From the NCBI RefSeq assembly GCF_019797865.1, contig NZ_CP081869.1, forward strand, positions 2,939,501-3,003,500: 64,000 nt of DNA, in the 5' to 3' direction. Below, in pieces: positions 9,425-19,389 of the stretch. Position 1 is the first letter of the stretch, and each line of letters begins with the position of its first letter. The notes under the pieces are model-generated. The model searched no databases and was not told where the DNA came from. It saw only the letters and a program-made list of their open reading frames with translations. This stretch comes from Chenggangzhangella methanolivorans. GTDB lineage: Bacteria > Pseudomonadota > Alphaproteobacteria > Rhizobiales > Methylopilaceae. A program made the position numbers and the translations under genes.

Positions 9425-10791
9425 CCCCCCCTCCGATCCGCGGGCGGGGGCCCGTCCGGCGGCCGAGCCCGTCGTCGCGTCAGCCGCAGCCGGACCCGCC
9501 GGGCCTCGCCCCGCGCCGCGCCGCCGCCAAGCTCGTCGACGCCGCGCTGACCCGAACGCGCGCGCTCGACGCCGCGCTCGACGCCGAGCATGATCCGTCG
9601 GGCTTTCGCGCCCTCGACCCGCGTGACCGCGCGCTCGCCCGCGCGATCGCCGGGGTGACGCTGCGGCGCTTCGGAACGCTGCGCGGGCTCATCGCCGAAA
9701 AGCTCGAGCGCGGACTTCCGAAGAAATGCGGATCGCTCGAGGCGATCCTCGCCACCGCGGCCGCCCAGGCGCTCTATCTCGACGTTCCCGCCCACACGGC
9801 GGTCGACCTCGGCGTCGCGTCCGTGCGCGCCGATCCCGAGGCGCGCCATTTCGCCGGTCTCGCCAACGCCGTGCTTCGCCGGATCGCCTCCGAGGGCGCG
9901 CCCGAGCCGCAGCCGGGGGGCGACCTCCCGCCCTGGCTGAAGGCCCGATGGGAGCGCGCTTACGGCGCCGACGCCGTCGCGCGCATCGCCGAGGCCTTGG
10001 TCTGCGAGCCCGCGCTCGACCTGACGGTGCGGTCCGAGCCCGAGCGATGGGCCGAGCGGCTCGGCGGCGTCGTTCTTCCGACCGGGAGCGTGCGGCTCGC
10101 CGCCCATGGCGCGATCCCGGATCTCGAGGGCTTCGGAGACGGCCAGTGGTGGGTGCAGGACGCCGCCGCCGCGATCCCTGCGCGCCTCTTCGGCGACCTG
10201 ACCGACAAGACCGCGATCGACCTCTGCGCCGCGCCGGGCGGCAAGACGGCCCAGCTCGCCGCGGCGGGCGCCGAGGTGGTCGCGGTCGACAAGTCGGCCG
10301 AACGCCTGACCCGCCTCAACCAGAACCTCGCGCGTCTCAAGCTCTCGGCCTCCGCACGGGTCGGCGACGCCGCCTCGATCGCGCTCGAGCCCGCCGACGC
10401 CGTCCTGCTCGACGCGCCCTGCAGCGCGACCGGCACCATCCGCCGCCATCCCGACGTCGCCTGGATGAAGCGCGAGCACGAGGTCGCCTCGCTCGCCAAG
10501 CTTCAGGCGCAGCTCCTCGACGCCGCCGTGAAGCTGGTGAAGCCCGGAGGGGTGCTCGTCTACGGAACCTGCTCGCTCGAGCCGGAGGAGGGCGAGAACC
10601 AGATCGCCGCGCTGCTCGCCCGCGATGCGCGCGTGTCGGTCGAGCCGGTCGCCGAGGCGGAGCTGCCGGGCCTGTCCGAGGCGATCACCGCGGAGGGTTT
10701 CGTGCGCACGCTGCCCTGCCACCTCGTCGGCGCGGACGCCCGGATGTCCGGTCTCGACGGCTTCTTCGCGGCCCGGCTGCGCGTGGGCTGA
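9415..10791 (+). CDS. rsmB: RsmB-type 16S rRNA (cytosine-C5) methyltransferase
   Basis: About 458 residues, taking the TTG at 9415, which overlaps the htpX end by 10 bp; no better start is visible. The N-terminal third is a NusB-like RNA-binding domain (AARKLV-type helix, [22 protein letters not shown]). The SAM-binding motif is [15 protein letters not shown]. The two cysteines of m5C enzymes are in [15 protein letters not shown] (motif IV) and [14 protein letters not shown] (motif VI, the nucleophile). It methylates a cytosine in 16S rRNA, C967 in E. coli numbering for RsmB. The overlap suggests co-transcription with htpX. Confidence 0.88.
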   Translation: MGLTPPPIRGRGPVRRPSPSSRQPQPDPPGLAPRRAAAKLVDAALTRTRALDAALDAEHDPSGFRALDPRDRALARAIAGVTLRRFGTLRGLIAEKLERGLPKKCGSLEAILATAAAQALYLDVPAHTAVDLGVASVRADPEARHFAGLANAVLRRIASEGAPEPQPGGDLPPWLKARWERAYGADAVARIAEALVCEPALDLTVRSEPERWAERLGGVVLPTGSVRLAAHGAIPDLEGFGDGQWWVQDAAAAIPARLFGDLTDKTAIDLCAAPGGKTAQLAAAGAEVVAVDKSAERLTRLNQNLARLKLSASARVGDAASIALEPADAVLLDAPCSATGTIRRHPDVAWMKREHEVASLAKLQAQLLDAAVKLVKPGGVLVYGTCSLEPEEGENQIAALLARDARVSVEPVAEAELPGLSEAITAEGFVRTLPCHLVGADARMSGLDGFFAARLRVG

Positions 10792-10929
10792 CGCGCCGTC
10801 CGCGTCGACGAATCGCGACATGACCGCGCTGGTATGCGATGATTCGCGACGGTCGCCGGGGGCGGCCGCGCAGATCATGGGAGCAGTCGGCTGGCCGGGC
10901 TCGGCGAAAATCTCCGCCTCGCCGGGTAT

Positions 10930-12637
10930 GTGGCCGCGGAGGGCGCGCGCGCGGGGCGGCGCCGTCTTGCGGCGCTCACGCGCGCGCCGCTGGCGAGCGC
11001 CGGGCGCACGCCTGAAAAGCTGCTGATCGCCCCGCAGGACCTTCGCACCACCGACCCGACCCGCGCCGGCGAGATCTATGCCGGGACCTTCGCGTTCGCC
11101 GGCAGGCTCGTCGAGGTCGGGGGCGGTTCGCCCTTCCTGATCGAGCCGCCGACGCGCGAATGGGCTTCGGCCCTCCACGGCTTCGGCTGGCTGCGGCACC
11201 TGCGCGCCGCCGACACCGCGCTCGCGCGCGCCAACGCCCGCTCGCTCGTCGACGAGTGGATGACGACCCGCGCAGGACGAGACGCCGCGGCCGCCGCCCC
11301 CGCCACGCAGGCGCGGCGGCTGATCTCGTGGTTCTGCCACTCGCCGCTGATCCTCGACGGGGCGGACCGGGCCTTCTACCGGCGCTTCCTGAAGAGCCTC
11401 GCGCGCCAGGCGCGGCAGCTCGGCTCGATCGCCTCCTCCGCCTCCGACGGGGCGCCGCGGTTGCAATGCGAGGCGGCGCTCGCTTATGCGGGCCTGTGCC
11501 TTGCGGGCGAGGCGCGGCTGCTCAAATCGGCCTCCCGGTCGCTCGGCGAGGAGATCGACCGCCAGATCCTCGCCGATGGCGGCCACGCCTCCCGCAACCC
11601 TGCGACGCTCATCGACCTGCTGCTGGATTTCCTGCCGCTGCGGCAGGCCTTCGCCGCGCGCAACGCCCAGCCGCCGCAGCAGCTTCTCACCGCGATCGAC
11701 CGCATGACGCCGATGCTGCGCTTCTTCCGCCACGGCGACGGCGACTTCGCGCAGTTCAACGGCGCCGGCCCGACGCCGACCGATCTCGTGGCGACAATCC
11801 TGGCTTACGACGACGCCCGCGGGCTGCCGGTCGACGACGCGCCGCACTCCGGCTACCAGCGCGTCGCGGCGGGCGAGGCGCTCGCGCTGATCGACGCCGG
11901 CGCGCCGCGCCTTCGCGCTGTCGTCGGAGGCCCATGCGGGCTGTCTCTCGTTCGAGTTTTCGAGCGGGGCCGAGCGCATCGTCGTCAATTGCGGCGCGCC
12001 GCGCTTCGGCCGCAAGGACTGGGAGGACGCCGCGCGCGCGACCGCCGCCCATTCGACCGCGACGGTGGGCGAGGCCTCCTCGTGCCGCTTCGCGCCCGAC
12101 GGTCTGCGGCACTTCATCGGCGCGCGCATCACCCACGGACCGTCCAAGGTGGAGGCGCGCCGCGCGACCGACGACCGCGGCGTGACCGTGACGGCGAGCC
12201 ATGACGGCTATGTCGAGCGCTTCGGCCTTGTCCACGAGCGGGCGCTGACGCTGTCGCCGGACGGCCGCACGCTGTCGGGCGTCGACCTGTTCCGCGCCGT
12301 CGAGGGGCGGACGATCGAGGGCGATCCGAAGGTCGCGGTGCGGTTTCACCTGCATCCGTCGGTGCGCGCCAGCCAGCGGCAGGACGGCCAGGGCGTGGTG
12401 CTTCAGCTTCCGAGCGGCGTCGGCTGGACGCTGGCCTCTCCGTGCTTTTCGGTCACGCTCGAGGAGAGCGTCTATCTCGCCTCCGCCCATGGCGCGCGGC
12501 GCTCCGAGCAGGCGGTGATCCACGCGACGGCCCGCGGCGCGCCCTCGATCGCCTGGACGCTGGAGCGGTTGCCGGGCGAGCCCGCGCCGAAGCGCCGGAT
12601 GCCTGTGGCCGAAGAGTTCGACGCGCTGCCGCTTTAA
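10930..12637 (+). CDS. heparinase II/III family protein, frameshifted
   Basis: The family signature is clear in two pieces: KLLIAPQDLRTTDPTRA, FLIEPPTREWASALHGFGWL and FFRHGDGDFAQFNGAGPTPTD in the first frame, and GFGRKDWEDAARATAAHST-like, FIGARITHGPSKVEARR, LFRAVEGRTIEGDP in the second. They join if one base is removed near 11905-11935. The frame is also open upstream of the GTG at 10930 (LAGLGENLRLAGYV). An ATG at 10839 would start it if one G is removed from the run at 10858-10862. Members are alpha/alpha-toroid polysaccharide lyase-like proteins; the rhizobial versions have no proven substrate. Likely cell-surface polysaccharide metabolism. Confidence 0.8.
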
Positions 12638-12669
12638 GGACAGCGGCGCCGGAATGAGGCGCGGCCTTC

Positions 12670-12803
12670 CCGTTCCCTCCCCCTTGTGGGGAGGGTGAGG
12701 GTGGGGGTGGTTCAGGATGGAGCGCTGGCTGTCGGCTTAGAGCTGCATCGCGCTCTTCGCCTTCTTCGGAACCACCCCTCCCCGCAAGGGGGAGGGGGAA
12801 CCG
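12670..12803. repeat. long inverted repeat between the heparinase gene and purH
   Basis: The left arm TTCCCTCCCCCTTGTGGGGAGG with GGGGGTGGTTC is mirrored by GAACCACCCCTCCCCGC followed by AAGGGGGAGGGGGAA at the right end. The spacer of about 60 bp includes TCGGCTTAGAGCTGCATCGCG. Each arm also forms its own hairpin. It resembles the C/G-rich elements at 2301 and 18983 in composition but is a separate sequence family. It could act as a transcription terminator or mRNA stabiliser after the heparinase gene. Confidence 0.6.
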
Positions 12804-12875
12804 GACCCGCTACGGCTTCAATCCCCCGCGCCAAAGTGCTACCGGCTCCCCCGACGCCGCCCCCCGGAGCCACAA

Positions 12876-14462
12876 ATGTCCGAACGTCCCATCGCCCGCG
12901 CCCTCCTGTCGGTCTCCGACAAGACCGGCCTGATCGACTTCGCGCGCGCCTTGTCCGATCTCGGCGTCGCGCTGGTCTCGACCGGCGGCACCGCCAAGGC
13001 GATCGCGGATGCGGGCCTGGAGGTTCAGGACGTCTCGGACCTCACCGGGTTCCCCGAGATGATGGACGGGCGGGTGAAGACGCTGCACCCGAAGGTTCAT
13101 GGCGGGCTGCTCGCGATCCGCGGCGACGCCGGCCACGAGGCCTCGATGGCCGACCACGCCATCGCGCCGATCGATCTTCTGGTCGTGAACCTCTACCCGT
13201 TCGAGGCCGCGCTCGCCCGCAAGGCCGAGTTCGACGACATGGTGGAGAACATCGACGTCGGCGGCCCGGCGATGATCCGCGGCGCCTCCAAGAACCACGC
13301 CTTCGTCACCGTAGTGGTGGAGCCCGCCGATTACGGCGCGGTCATTTCCGAGATGGAGGCGCATGGCGGCGCGACCACCGCGGCGCTCCGCCGCCGCCTC
13401 GCCGCCAAGGCGTTTTCGCGCACGGCCGCCTACGACGCGGCGATCGGGACCTGGCTTTCGGGCGTCGCCGGCGAGACGACGCCCGCGTTCCGCGCGCTCG
13501 GCGGGACGCTGGCGCAAGGGCTGCGCTACGGCGAGAACCCGCACCAGCAGGCGGCCTTCTACCGCTCGGCCGAACTCCGGCCCGGCGTCGCGACCGCGAC
13601 CCAGCTCCAGGGCAAGGAGCTGTCCTACAACAACATCAACGACACCGACGCGGCCTATGAGCTGGTGGGCGAGTTCGATCCCAAGCGCACCGCCGCCTGC
13701 GTGATCGTCAAGCACGCCAACCCCTGCGGCGTGGCGGAGGGCGCGAGCCTCGCCGAGGCCTATGAGAAGGCGCTGGCCTGCGATCCGGTCTCGGCCTTCG
13801 GCGGCATCGTGGCGCTGAACCGGCGGCTCGACGCGGAGGCCGCGAGGAAGATCGTCGAGATCTTCACCGAGGTGATCATCGCGCCGGACGCCGACGAGGA
13901 CGCCCGCGCGATCGTGGCGGCGAAGAAAAACCTCCGCCTCCTCGTCGCCGGCGACCTGCCGGATCCGCGCGCAAAAGGCCTTTCGATCAAGACGGTGGCG
14001 GGTGGTTTCCTGGTGCAGTCACGCGATGACGCGGTGGTGGACGACCGCGAGCTCACGGTCGTCACCAAGCGGGCGCCGACCGAGCAGGAGCTCGCCGATT
14101 TGCGATTCGCGTTCCGCGTGGCCAAGCACGTGAAATCGAACGCGATCGTCTACGCCAGGAACGGCGCGACGGTCGGCGTCGGCGCAGGCCAGATGAGCCG
14201 CGTGGACTCGGCCCGCATCGCCGCCCGCAAGGCGGGCGACGCGGCGGAGGCCGCAGGTCTTTCGGAACCGCTGACCCGGGGGTCGGTGGTCGCCTCCGAC
14301 GCCTTCTTCCCCTTCGCCGACGGCCTCGACGCCGCGATCGAGGCGGGCGCGACCGCGGTGATCCAGCCGGGCGGCTCGATGCGCGACGACGAGGTGATCG
14401 CCCGCGCCGACGCAGCCGGTCTCGCGATGGTGTTCACGGGCGTGAGGCATTTCCGGCACTGA
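12876..14462 (+). CDS. purH: bifunctional AICAR transformylase / IMP cyclohydrolase
   Basis: 528 residues, the normal length. Residues 1-140 form the MGS-like IMP cyclohydrolase domain ([56 protein letters not shown]). The rest is the AICAR formyltransferase domain, with [36 protein letters not shown] and [16 protein letters not shown] motifs; Lys-His in VKHANPCG is the catalytic pair. It catalyses the last two steps of IMP synthesis. No frameshift. It stands alone between repeats, so it probably has its own promoter in the 12.81-12.87 kb region. Confidence 0.97.
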   Translation: MSERPIARALLSVSDKTGLIDFARALSDLGVALVSTGGTAKAIADAGLEVQDVSDLTGFPEMMDGRVKTLHPKVHGGLLAIRGDAGHEASMADHAIAPIDLLVVNLYPFEAALARKAEFDDMVENIDVGGPAMIRGASKNHAFVTVVVEPADYGAVISEMEAHGGATTAALRRRLAAKAFSRTAAYDAAIGTWLSGVAGETTPAFRALGGTLAQGLRYGENPHQQAAFYRSAELRPGVATATQLQGKELSYNNINDTDAAYELVGEFDPKRTAACVIVKHANPCGVAEGASLAEAYEKALACDPVSAFGGIVALNRRLDAEAARKIVEIFTEVIIAPDADEDARAIVAAKKNLRLLVAGDLPDPRAKGLSIKTVAGGFLVQSRDDAVVDDRELTVVTKRAPTEQELADLRFAFRVAKHVKSNAIVYARNGATVGVGAGQMSRVDSARIAARKAGDAAEAAGLSEPLTRGSVVASDAFFPFADGLDAAIEAGATAVIQPGGSMRDDEVIARADAAGLAMVFTGVRHFRH

Positions 14463-14490
14463 GGAAAGCGCACGGAGCTTTCCGCTTCCT

Positions 14491-14506
14491 TCTCCCGCGA
14501 GCGGGA
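14491..14506. repeat. short GC hairpin after purH
   Basis: CTCCCGC-GA-GCGGGAG forms a seven-pair stem 30 bp after the purH stop. There is no T-run on either side, so it is not a typical intrinsic terminator. It looks like a fragment of the pyrimidine/purine-rich intergenic elements seen elsewhere in the window. It could still act as an mRNA 3' end stabiliser. Confidence 0.35.
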
Positions 14507-14692
14507 GAGGGACCGGCAGGCGTCGCGCCTGTTCGTCGCTCGCCTCCTAATGATCATGTGATCATACGTAGTCTTGCGGACCTGACTCCGCCGGGCTTGG
14601 CGTGCTAAACGCCACTTCAGGGATCGGGGGACCCTTTCGCATTGAGGCGCAACGCCTTTTCCCGATGTCTCTGTTGGTGGAGAACCCGCCTG

Positions 14693-15469
14693 ATGACGTC
14701 CGCCGTGTCGATCGCCCGTCTTGGCCTGTCGTTCGTTCTGCTCGCCGCCGTCGCGGGTTCGGCCTCGACCGAGCCTCTCGTCGCCCCCTGCAAGGTGGCT
14801 GACCAGTTTCTCTCGCTTCAGGGCAAGCTCGACCGCGCCGCCAGGCATCTGAAGGACGGCGATCCGTTCAGGATCCTGGTCGTCGGCTCGTCCTCGACCG
14901 CGGGCGTCGGCGCCACCCAACCGGCCCGCAGCTACACCAAGCGCCTCGAGGCCGAGCTCGAGCGGCGTCTGCCGGGCGTCGAGGTCGACGTGGTGGCCAA
15001 GGGCGTGGGCGGCGAGACCTCGCTCGGCGCCGAGGCCCGCATGGCCAAGGAAGTCGCGGCCGCCAAGCCCGACCTCGTGATCTGGCAGATCGGCACCAAC
15101 GACGTCTATCGCAAGATCGACCTCGCGACCTTCACCAACACCGCCCGCGAGGGCCTCGCGGACATCGCCGCGGCCGGCGTCGACGTCGCGCTGCTCGACC
15201 CGCAATACGTTCCCCAGGACGAGGCCGCCTACAGCCCCTATCTCGAGGCCATCACCAAGATCTCGGCCGAAACCGGCGTGCCGGTGGCGCGCCGCTTCGA
15301 CGCCATGCGCGCGGTCGCCAAGGCCGGCGGCGCGGCGATGATCTCGAAGGATCGCCTGCATATGAACGACGAGGGCCACGCCTGCGTCGGCGCGTTCCTC
15401 GCCGAGGCGCTCGACCGCAAGCTCGCCCCGCTGCCGCCGGCGATCGCCGAGGCGCATCGCCCCACCTGA
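14693..15469 (+). CDS. secreted SGNH/GDSL-type hydrolase
   Basis: 258 residues from the ATG at 14693 ([11 protein letters not shown]...), chosen over an upstream in-frame ATG at 14642 because it follows GGTGGAGAA and starts a good signal peptide ending near AGSAST. The SGNH blocks are visible: block [12 protein letters not shown] (catalytic Ser), block II with GVGGETS, block [11 protein letters not shown] (Asn) and block [12 protein letters not shown] (Asp and His). The enzyme is therefore likely active as an esterase or acetylhydrolase in the periplasm, possibly on cell-wall or exported polysaccharide acetyl groups. Substrate unknown. Confidence 0.82.
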   Translation: MTSAVSIARLGLSFVLLAAVAGSASTEPLVAPCKVADQFLSLQGKLDRAARHLKDGDPFRILVVGSSSTAGVGATQPARSYTKRLEAELERRLPGVEVDVVAKGVGGETSLGAEARMAKEVAAAKPDLVIWQIGTNDVYRKIDLATFTNTAREGLADIAAAGVDVALLDPQYVPQDEAAYSPYLEAITKISAETGVPVARRFDAMRAVAKAGGAAMISKDRLHMNDEGHACVGAFLAEALDRKLAPLPPAIAEAHRPT

Positions 15470-15490
15470 GCGGCGGGCCCGGCGGCGAGG

Positions 15491-15934
15491 TCAGTCGACC
15501 GGCGCGGAGCTTGTCTTGGCCGTCAGCTCGATCCGGCCGACCGCGTATGATGCGTCCGTCGGCGCCTTTCGCCATTCGAGCGTGCCGCGCATGAACGTGC
15601 TGTTGCTGACGAACGCTCCGCAGGCGAGCGGAGACACGGTGGTGTTGCGCCCGAGGTAGCAGGTCGCGCCGGGGGCGAGGTCGAAGCCCTCCGGGCTTCC
15701 GCAGGTGGTCGCGTCCGGGGTCAGCACGGCTCCCGAAGAGTCGAGGATGCGCTGGCCCTTCACCCTCACCGTGCGCTTGCCGACATTGCTGAGATAGCAC
15801 GTGGCGTTGGCGTCGATGACGTAGCCCAGCATCGGCGAGGCGAAGACGGTGAACTCCGCGGCCCGAGCCGGCGCGCCGACCGCCGTCGTCGCGAGCGCGC
15901 AGAAAAAAGCGGGCCAAAATCGTTGGCTGGGCAT
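15491..15934 (-). CDS. secreted protein of unknown function
   Basis: 147 residues from the ATG at 15934. MPSQRFWPAFFCALATTAVG and the following Ala-rich segment form a signal peptide cut near ARAAE. The mature part has four cysteines spaced as two pairs (ATCYLSN, TTCGSPEG, ATCYLGRN, LACGAFV), suggesting two disulphides, and two repeats of the motif ATCYL. The end is Lys/Thr-rich. I do not recognise the family. It converges with the SGNH hydrolase gene, with 21 bp between the stops. Confidence 0.55.
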   Translation of the reverse strand: MPSQRFWPAFFCALATTAVGAPARAAEFTVFASPMLGYVIDANATCYLSNVGKRTVRVKGQRILDSSGAVLTPDATTCGSPEGFDLAPGATCYLGRNTTVSPLACGAFVSNSTFMRGTLEWRKAPTDASYAVGRIELTAKTSSAPVD

Positions 15935-16127
15935 GGGGAGCGTCCTGGATCGCGTGGAAAACGTCGCGACCCTGGACAGGCCGCGGAATGCGATGACGCG
16001 CCCATCACGCCGGGCAGGCATCATGACGCCGCGGAAAATTCCTGCGTGAAAGCGCTTCTTCGCGGGGCGACGGACGGGCGCCGCAGACCTATGTCCCGCG
16101 CGACGCCGATCCGTCAGGGAGACACGC

Positions 16128-16448
16128 ATGCTGGTGACCACAACCACCACCGTCGAGGGCCGCCGCATCGTCGAGTATCAGGGGCTCGTCTCCGGCGAGG
16201 CGATCCTCGGGGCCAACATCTTCCGCGACATGTTCGCGGCGATCCGCGACGTCGTGGGCGGCCGAGCGGGGTCCTATGAGAAAGAGCTGAAGCGCGCCCG
16301 CGACATCGCGATCGAGGAGATGGTCGAGGAGGCCCGCGCCCGCGGCGCCAACGCGGTGATCGGCGTTGATCTCGACTACGAAACCGTCGGCAAGGAGGGC
16401 TCCATGCTGATGGTGACGGCGTCCGGCACCGCGGTGACGCTCGGGTGA
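16128..16448 (+). CDS. YbjQ / UPF0145 family protein
   Basis: 106 residues; [20 protein letters not shown] at the N-terminus, then [36 protein letters not shown] and [15 protein letters not shown] are the family blocks, all present. Members form homopentamers in crystal structures and have been called heavy-metal-binding by similarity, but no biochemical role is proven. The start ATG at 16128 follows GGGAGACACGC. Monocistronic; a palindromic repeat follows directly. Confidence 0.85.
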   Translation: MLVTTTTTVEGRRIVEYQGLVSGEAILGANIFRDMFAAIRDVVGGRAGSYEKELKRARDIAIEEMVEEARARGANAVIGVDLDYETVGKEGSMLMVTASGTAVTLG

Positions 16449-16468
16449 GGGCGGCCGAGCGGAAATGA

Positions 16469-16584
16469 ACTGCGTGCTTCGAGACGCCCGCCTTTCAGGC
16501 GGGCTCCTCAGCATGAGGACTGTTTGTATTGCTCAACCGACCTCATGCTGAGGAGCGCCGAAGGCGCGTCTCGAAGCACGCAGT
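16469..16584. repeat. composite palindromic intergenic element, copy 1
   Basis: The outer arms ACTGCGTGCTTCGAGAC and GTCTCGAAGCACGCAGT are perfect inverted repeats. Inside, each arm has its own hairpin (GCCCGCCT-TTC-AGGCGGGC and GCGCC-GAA-GGCGC). The inner arms CTCCTCAGCATGAGG and CCTCATGCTGAGGAG pair around a 20-odd-base AT-richer loop. The whole can fold as a cloverleaf. A second copy lies at 40199-40318 with the same outer and inner arms but different side hairpins. Confidence 0.85.
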
Positions 16585-16728
16585 CGGGATCCGTCGCGCC
16601 TTCCCTGAGACCCGCCCCACCCTTACCCTCCCCTGTCTCAGGGGAGGGATGCTGAACGGCCATTGCCTGAAGCGTTTCGCGCCCGAAAATGCGGCTACCC
16701 TTCCCGATGATCCGGAGCGCCCGCATCG

Positions 16729-18000
16729 ATGACAGCCGCCGCCGCGCCCTACGTCGCCGAGCGCGCCGACGCCTACTTCCTGAAAACCGCGGACATCGTC
16801 GCAGGCCTCGGCGACGCGCGCGTCACCTATGCGGTGTTCTTGCGCTCCGACGCCGTCGTCGCCCTCGACCGGGCGATCGCGTTTCTTCAGGAGGCCTATC
16901 CGGCCGCCGCCGCCATCCCGCTCGAGATCACGCGGCCCGCGCCTGAGGGCGCGCTGCTCGCCTCGGGAAAGCCGATGCTCTACGTCGCCGGCTCGCTCGT
17001 CGCGCTCTCGCCGATCGAGACCTTGCTGCTGCAACGCGTCGGCTTCTCCTGCGTCTCCGCCTACAACGCCTTCGCGATGTGCCGGGCCCTGCCCGAGACC
17101 GAGTTCATGGCCATGGAGGCGCGGCACACCAGCGGCGACGACATGCATCTGTCCGCCTCCTATGGCGCGTCGGTCGGCTCGAGGATCGCCAAGCTGATGG
17201 GCGCGAAGGGGTTCGTGGGCACGTCCACCGATCTCGCCGCGCCGCTGTTCGAGACCCCGCGCGGCATCGGCACCATGCCGCATTCGCTGATCGGCTACGC
17301 CAAGGCGCGGATGCTCGCCGAGGACCGAGACCCCGCGGCGGAAAGCGCGACGCTGGAGGCGACGAAGCTTTACGTCGCCCAGTTTCCCGACGAGGCGAGC
17401 TACACGGTGCTGGTCGACTATGACGGCCGCGAGGTCAGCGACGCCCTCGCGGTCTGCCGCTGGTTCTATGGCGAGGACGGCTCGGCAGCCTCGGGCAAGC
17501 GCCTCGCCTTCCGCATCGACACCCATGGCGGCCGTCATCTCGAGGGGCTCGACTGGGACGAGAGCGTCAAAACCCTCATGAAGTGGACCCACCGTCACAC
17601 GCCGGGCGAGGTGGCCAAGCTCGCGCTCGCCGGCTTCGACCTCGAGGAGCTCGACGGCATGACCTCGGACGAGGTGCGCGACAAGTTCCTGTTCGGCACA
17701 GGCGTCACCGCGGCGGCCGTCATCGCCTTCCGCAAGGCGCTGGACGACGCCGGGTTCAAGGAGCCGAGAATCGTCGCCTCCTCGGGCTTCGACACGCTGA
17801 AATGCCGGGTGTTCGGCAATCTCTCGGTCCCGGTCGACATGGTGGGCACCGGCTCGTTCCTGCCCTCGCGGCTCTCGCGCGCCTACGCCACCGCCGACAT
17901 CGTGCGCTACGAACTGCCGGACGGGCAGGGCGGCTGGAAGAGCTTCGACCTCGTGAAGGTCGGCCGCGAGTTCCTGAAGCTGAACAGGCGGACGCCATGA
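16729..18000 (+). CDS. pncB: nicotinate phosphoribosyltransferase
   Basis: 423 residues. Nicotinate is converted with PRPP and ATP to nicotinate mononucleotide, the first step of the Preiss-Handler NAD salvage route. Supporting blocks are YFLKTADIV at the N-terminus, SPIETLLLQRVGF, EARHTSGDDMHLSASYGAS, FVGTSTDLAA, GTMPHSLIGYA and the C-terminal FGTGVTAAAVIAFRKAL, which fit the short rhizobial group rather than classical E. coli PncB. The stop overlaps the start of the following receptor gene (ATGA), so the two are translationally coupled, hinting that the receptor serves nicotinate-type ligands. Confidence 0.85.
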   Translation: MTAAAAPYVAERADAYFLKTADIVAGLGDARVTYAVFLRSDAVVALDRAIAFLQEAYPAAAAIPLEITRPAPEGALLASGKPMLYVAGSLVALSPIETLLLQRVGFSCVSAYNAFAMCRALPETEFMAMEARHTSGDDMHLSASYGASVGSRIAKLMGAKGFVGTSTDLAAPLFETPRGIGTMPHSLIGYAKARMLAEDRDPAAESATLEATKLYVAQFPDEASYTVLVDYDGREVSDALAVCRWFYGEDGSAASGKRLAFRIDTHGGRHLEGLDWDESVKTLMKWTHRHTPGEVAKLALAGFDLEELDGMTSDEVRDKFLFGTGVTAAAVIAFRKALDDAGFKEPRIVASSGFDTLKCRVFGNLSVPVDMVGTGSFLPSRLSRAYATADIVRYELPDGQGGWKSFDLVKVGREFLKLNRRTP

Positions 18001-18979
18001 CGGCGATCGACCGCCGGACGCTTCTGGCGCTGACCGCGGCCGCGCTCGCCGCCTCGCCGGCCCGGGCCGCCACGGGGACGCTGATCGTGCCCTATCCGCC
18101 CGGCGGGGCGGTGGACATTCTGGGACGGCTGATCGCCGGGGCGCTGGAGCCGAGATTGGCCAAGACCATGGTGGTGGAGAACCGCGGCGGAGCCGGCGGC
18201 TCGATCGGGACCGGCGCGCTCGCCCGCGCCGCGCCCGACGGGGAGACGCTCGGCCTCCTCAACGTCACCCAGATGATCGCGAACAAATACCTCTACGAGC
18301 GCTGCCCTACGATCCCGACGCCGACCTGACCCCCATCACCCGGTTGGCCACCGGCACGATCCTGTGCGTCGCCAACAAGGAGGCGGCGGGCGCGAAGCGC
18401 TGGGGCTCGTTCCGCGACATGATCGCGTGGTCGAGCGCCCATCCCGACGAGACGCGGATGGGATCGTCGGGCGTCGGCACGATCAGCCATCTCGGGATCG
18501 AGCTCGTGAAGGCGCGCACCGGCGCCTCGATCCTGCACGTGCCCTACAAGGGCGGCGGCCCTGCGATCGTCGATCTGCTCGGCGGCGTCATCGACATCAT
18601 GTTCGACGTGACCCCGGCGCTCGCCCCGCTGGTGCGCGACGGCCGGGTGGTTCCGCTCGGCGTGGGCTCGCTCGAGCGCATCGCGGCGTTTCCGGACGTC
18701 CCTTCCATGAAGGAGTTCTCCGACATCGGCCTCGGCGAGGTCGACATCCAGACCTGGTACGCGCTCGCCGGACCGAAGGGCCTTCCGGAGGAGGCGCGAG
18801 ACGCGATCTTCGCCGCGGCGAGGGACGCGATGGCCGACGCCGGCGTGCGCGGGAAGCTGGAGCCCGGCGGCTTCACGCCGCTGGTCGACGCCTCGCCGGA
18901 AGCCTTCACAAGCGTGATCGCGGACCAGAACCCGTATTGGAAGGAGCTGGTGAGGTTGTCGGGGGCGAGGCTGGAGTAG
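17997..18979 (+). CDS. Bug/TctC-type periplasmic solute receptor, frameshifted
   Basis: About 327 residues if repaired. A signal peptide (RRTLLALTAAALAASPARA) is followed by the family hallmark LIVPYPPGGAVDILGRLIA, VVENRGGAGGSIGTGALA and, after the shift, GTISHLGIELVKARTG and HVPYKGGGPAIVDLLGG. The frame is lost near 18302: GAGCGCTGCCC should read GAGCGCCTGCCC, restoring LYERLPYDPDADLTPITRL. Bug receptors deliver small carboxylates to tripartite or orphan uptake systems; no TctA/TctB gene is nearby. The ATG sits inside the stop of the nicotinate phosphoribosyltransferase gene. Confidence 0.85.
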
Positions 18980-18982
18980 GGG

Positions 18983-19128
18983 CGGCGCTCGCCCCCTCCA
19001 CCGTGCTCCGCACGGTCCCCCTCCCCCGCTGCGCAGGGGAGGATCCGCGCACGAGCGGCGCAGCTTCTTAATCCTCTTCCGCGAAGCGGGGAGGGGGACC
19101 ACCCGAAGGGTGGTGGAGGGGGCAGGCG
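18983..19128. repeat. intergenic G-rich/C-rich palindromic repeat, copy 2
   Basis: The sequence opens GCGCTCGCCCCCTCCACCG, forms a hairpin with CGGTCCCCCTCCCCCGC, then GCAGGGGAGGATCCGCG, and closes with CGAAGCGGGGAGGGGGACC and GGTGGTGGAGGGGGC. The order of hairpins and the spacer words (GGATCC.CGCG) match the element at 2301-2453 in mirrored composition. It follows the receptor gene and precedes convergent small genes. Confidence 0.65.
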
Positions 19129-19172
19129 CGGGTCCTCAACGTCAGGCGGCGCCTTCCGAGCGTCCGGATCTC

Positions 19173-19385
19173 TCAGCTTTTGTCCGGGTCGAGATCCGGA
19201 AACTGCTCGATGATCGGATGCTGCAGTTCGATGTAGAGGTCCGCCATCATTCCGCCGAGCGGCCTGCGGAGCGCGGCTCGTTCCTCAGTGTCGCCGAGCG
19301 CGTCGAGGGCGACGCCGACTGCGTCCATCGCATCGCCGAGCGCCAGAAGGCCTTTCATCAAAGCTTCGGCCTGTTCGCGCGTCAT
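19173..19385 (-). CDS. small hypothetical protein
   Basis: 70 residues from the ATG at 19385, four bases after the DUF1697 stop, so it is probably the second gene of that operon. Acidic, predicted helical: MTREQAEALMKGLLALGDAM, then DAVGVALDALGDTEERAALR and a Pro-containing tail ending DLDPDKS. No signal peptide or membrane helix. I recognise no family. Codon pattern (GC-rich third positions) and tight spacing support coding. Confidence 0.5.
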   Translation of the reverse strand: MTREQAEALMKGLLALGDAMDAVGVALDALGDTEERAALRRPLGGMMADLYIELQHPIIEQFPDLDPDKS

Positions 19386-19389
19386 CCGA

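Noticed and set aside
9265..12147. 960-residue open frame on the minus strand opposite rsmB and the heparinase gene
   Set aside because: It is Arg/Gly/Glu-rich with no domain, and it mirrors two well-supported genes. Long antisense frames are expected in DNA near 70% GC.
16469..16584. Insertion sequence or tRNA-like gene
   Set aside because: The cloverleaf fold is tempting, but there is no anticodon arm or T-loop consensus, no transposase, and both copies lie in intergenic DNA as simple palindromes.
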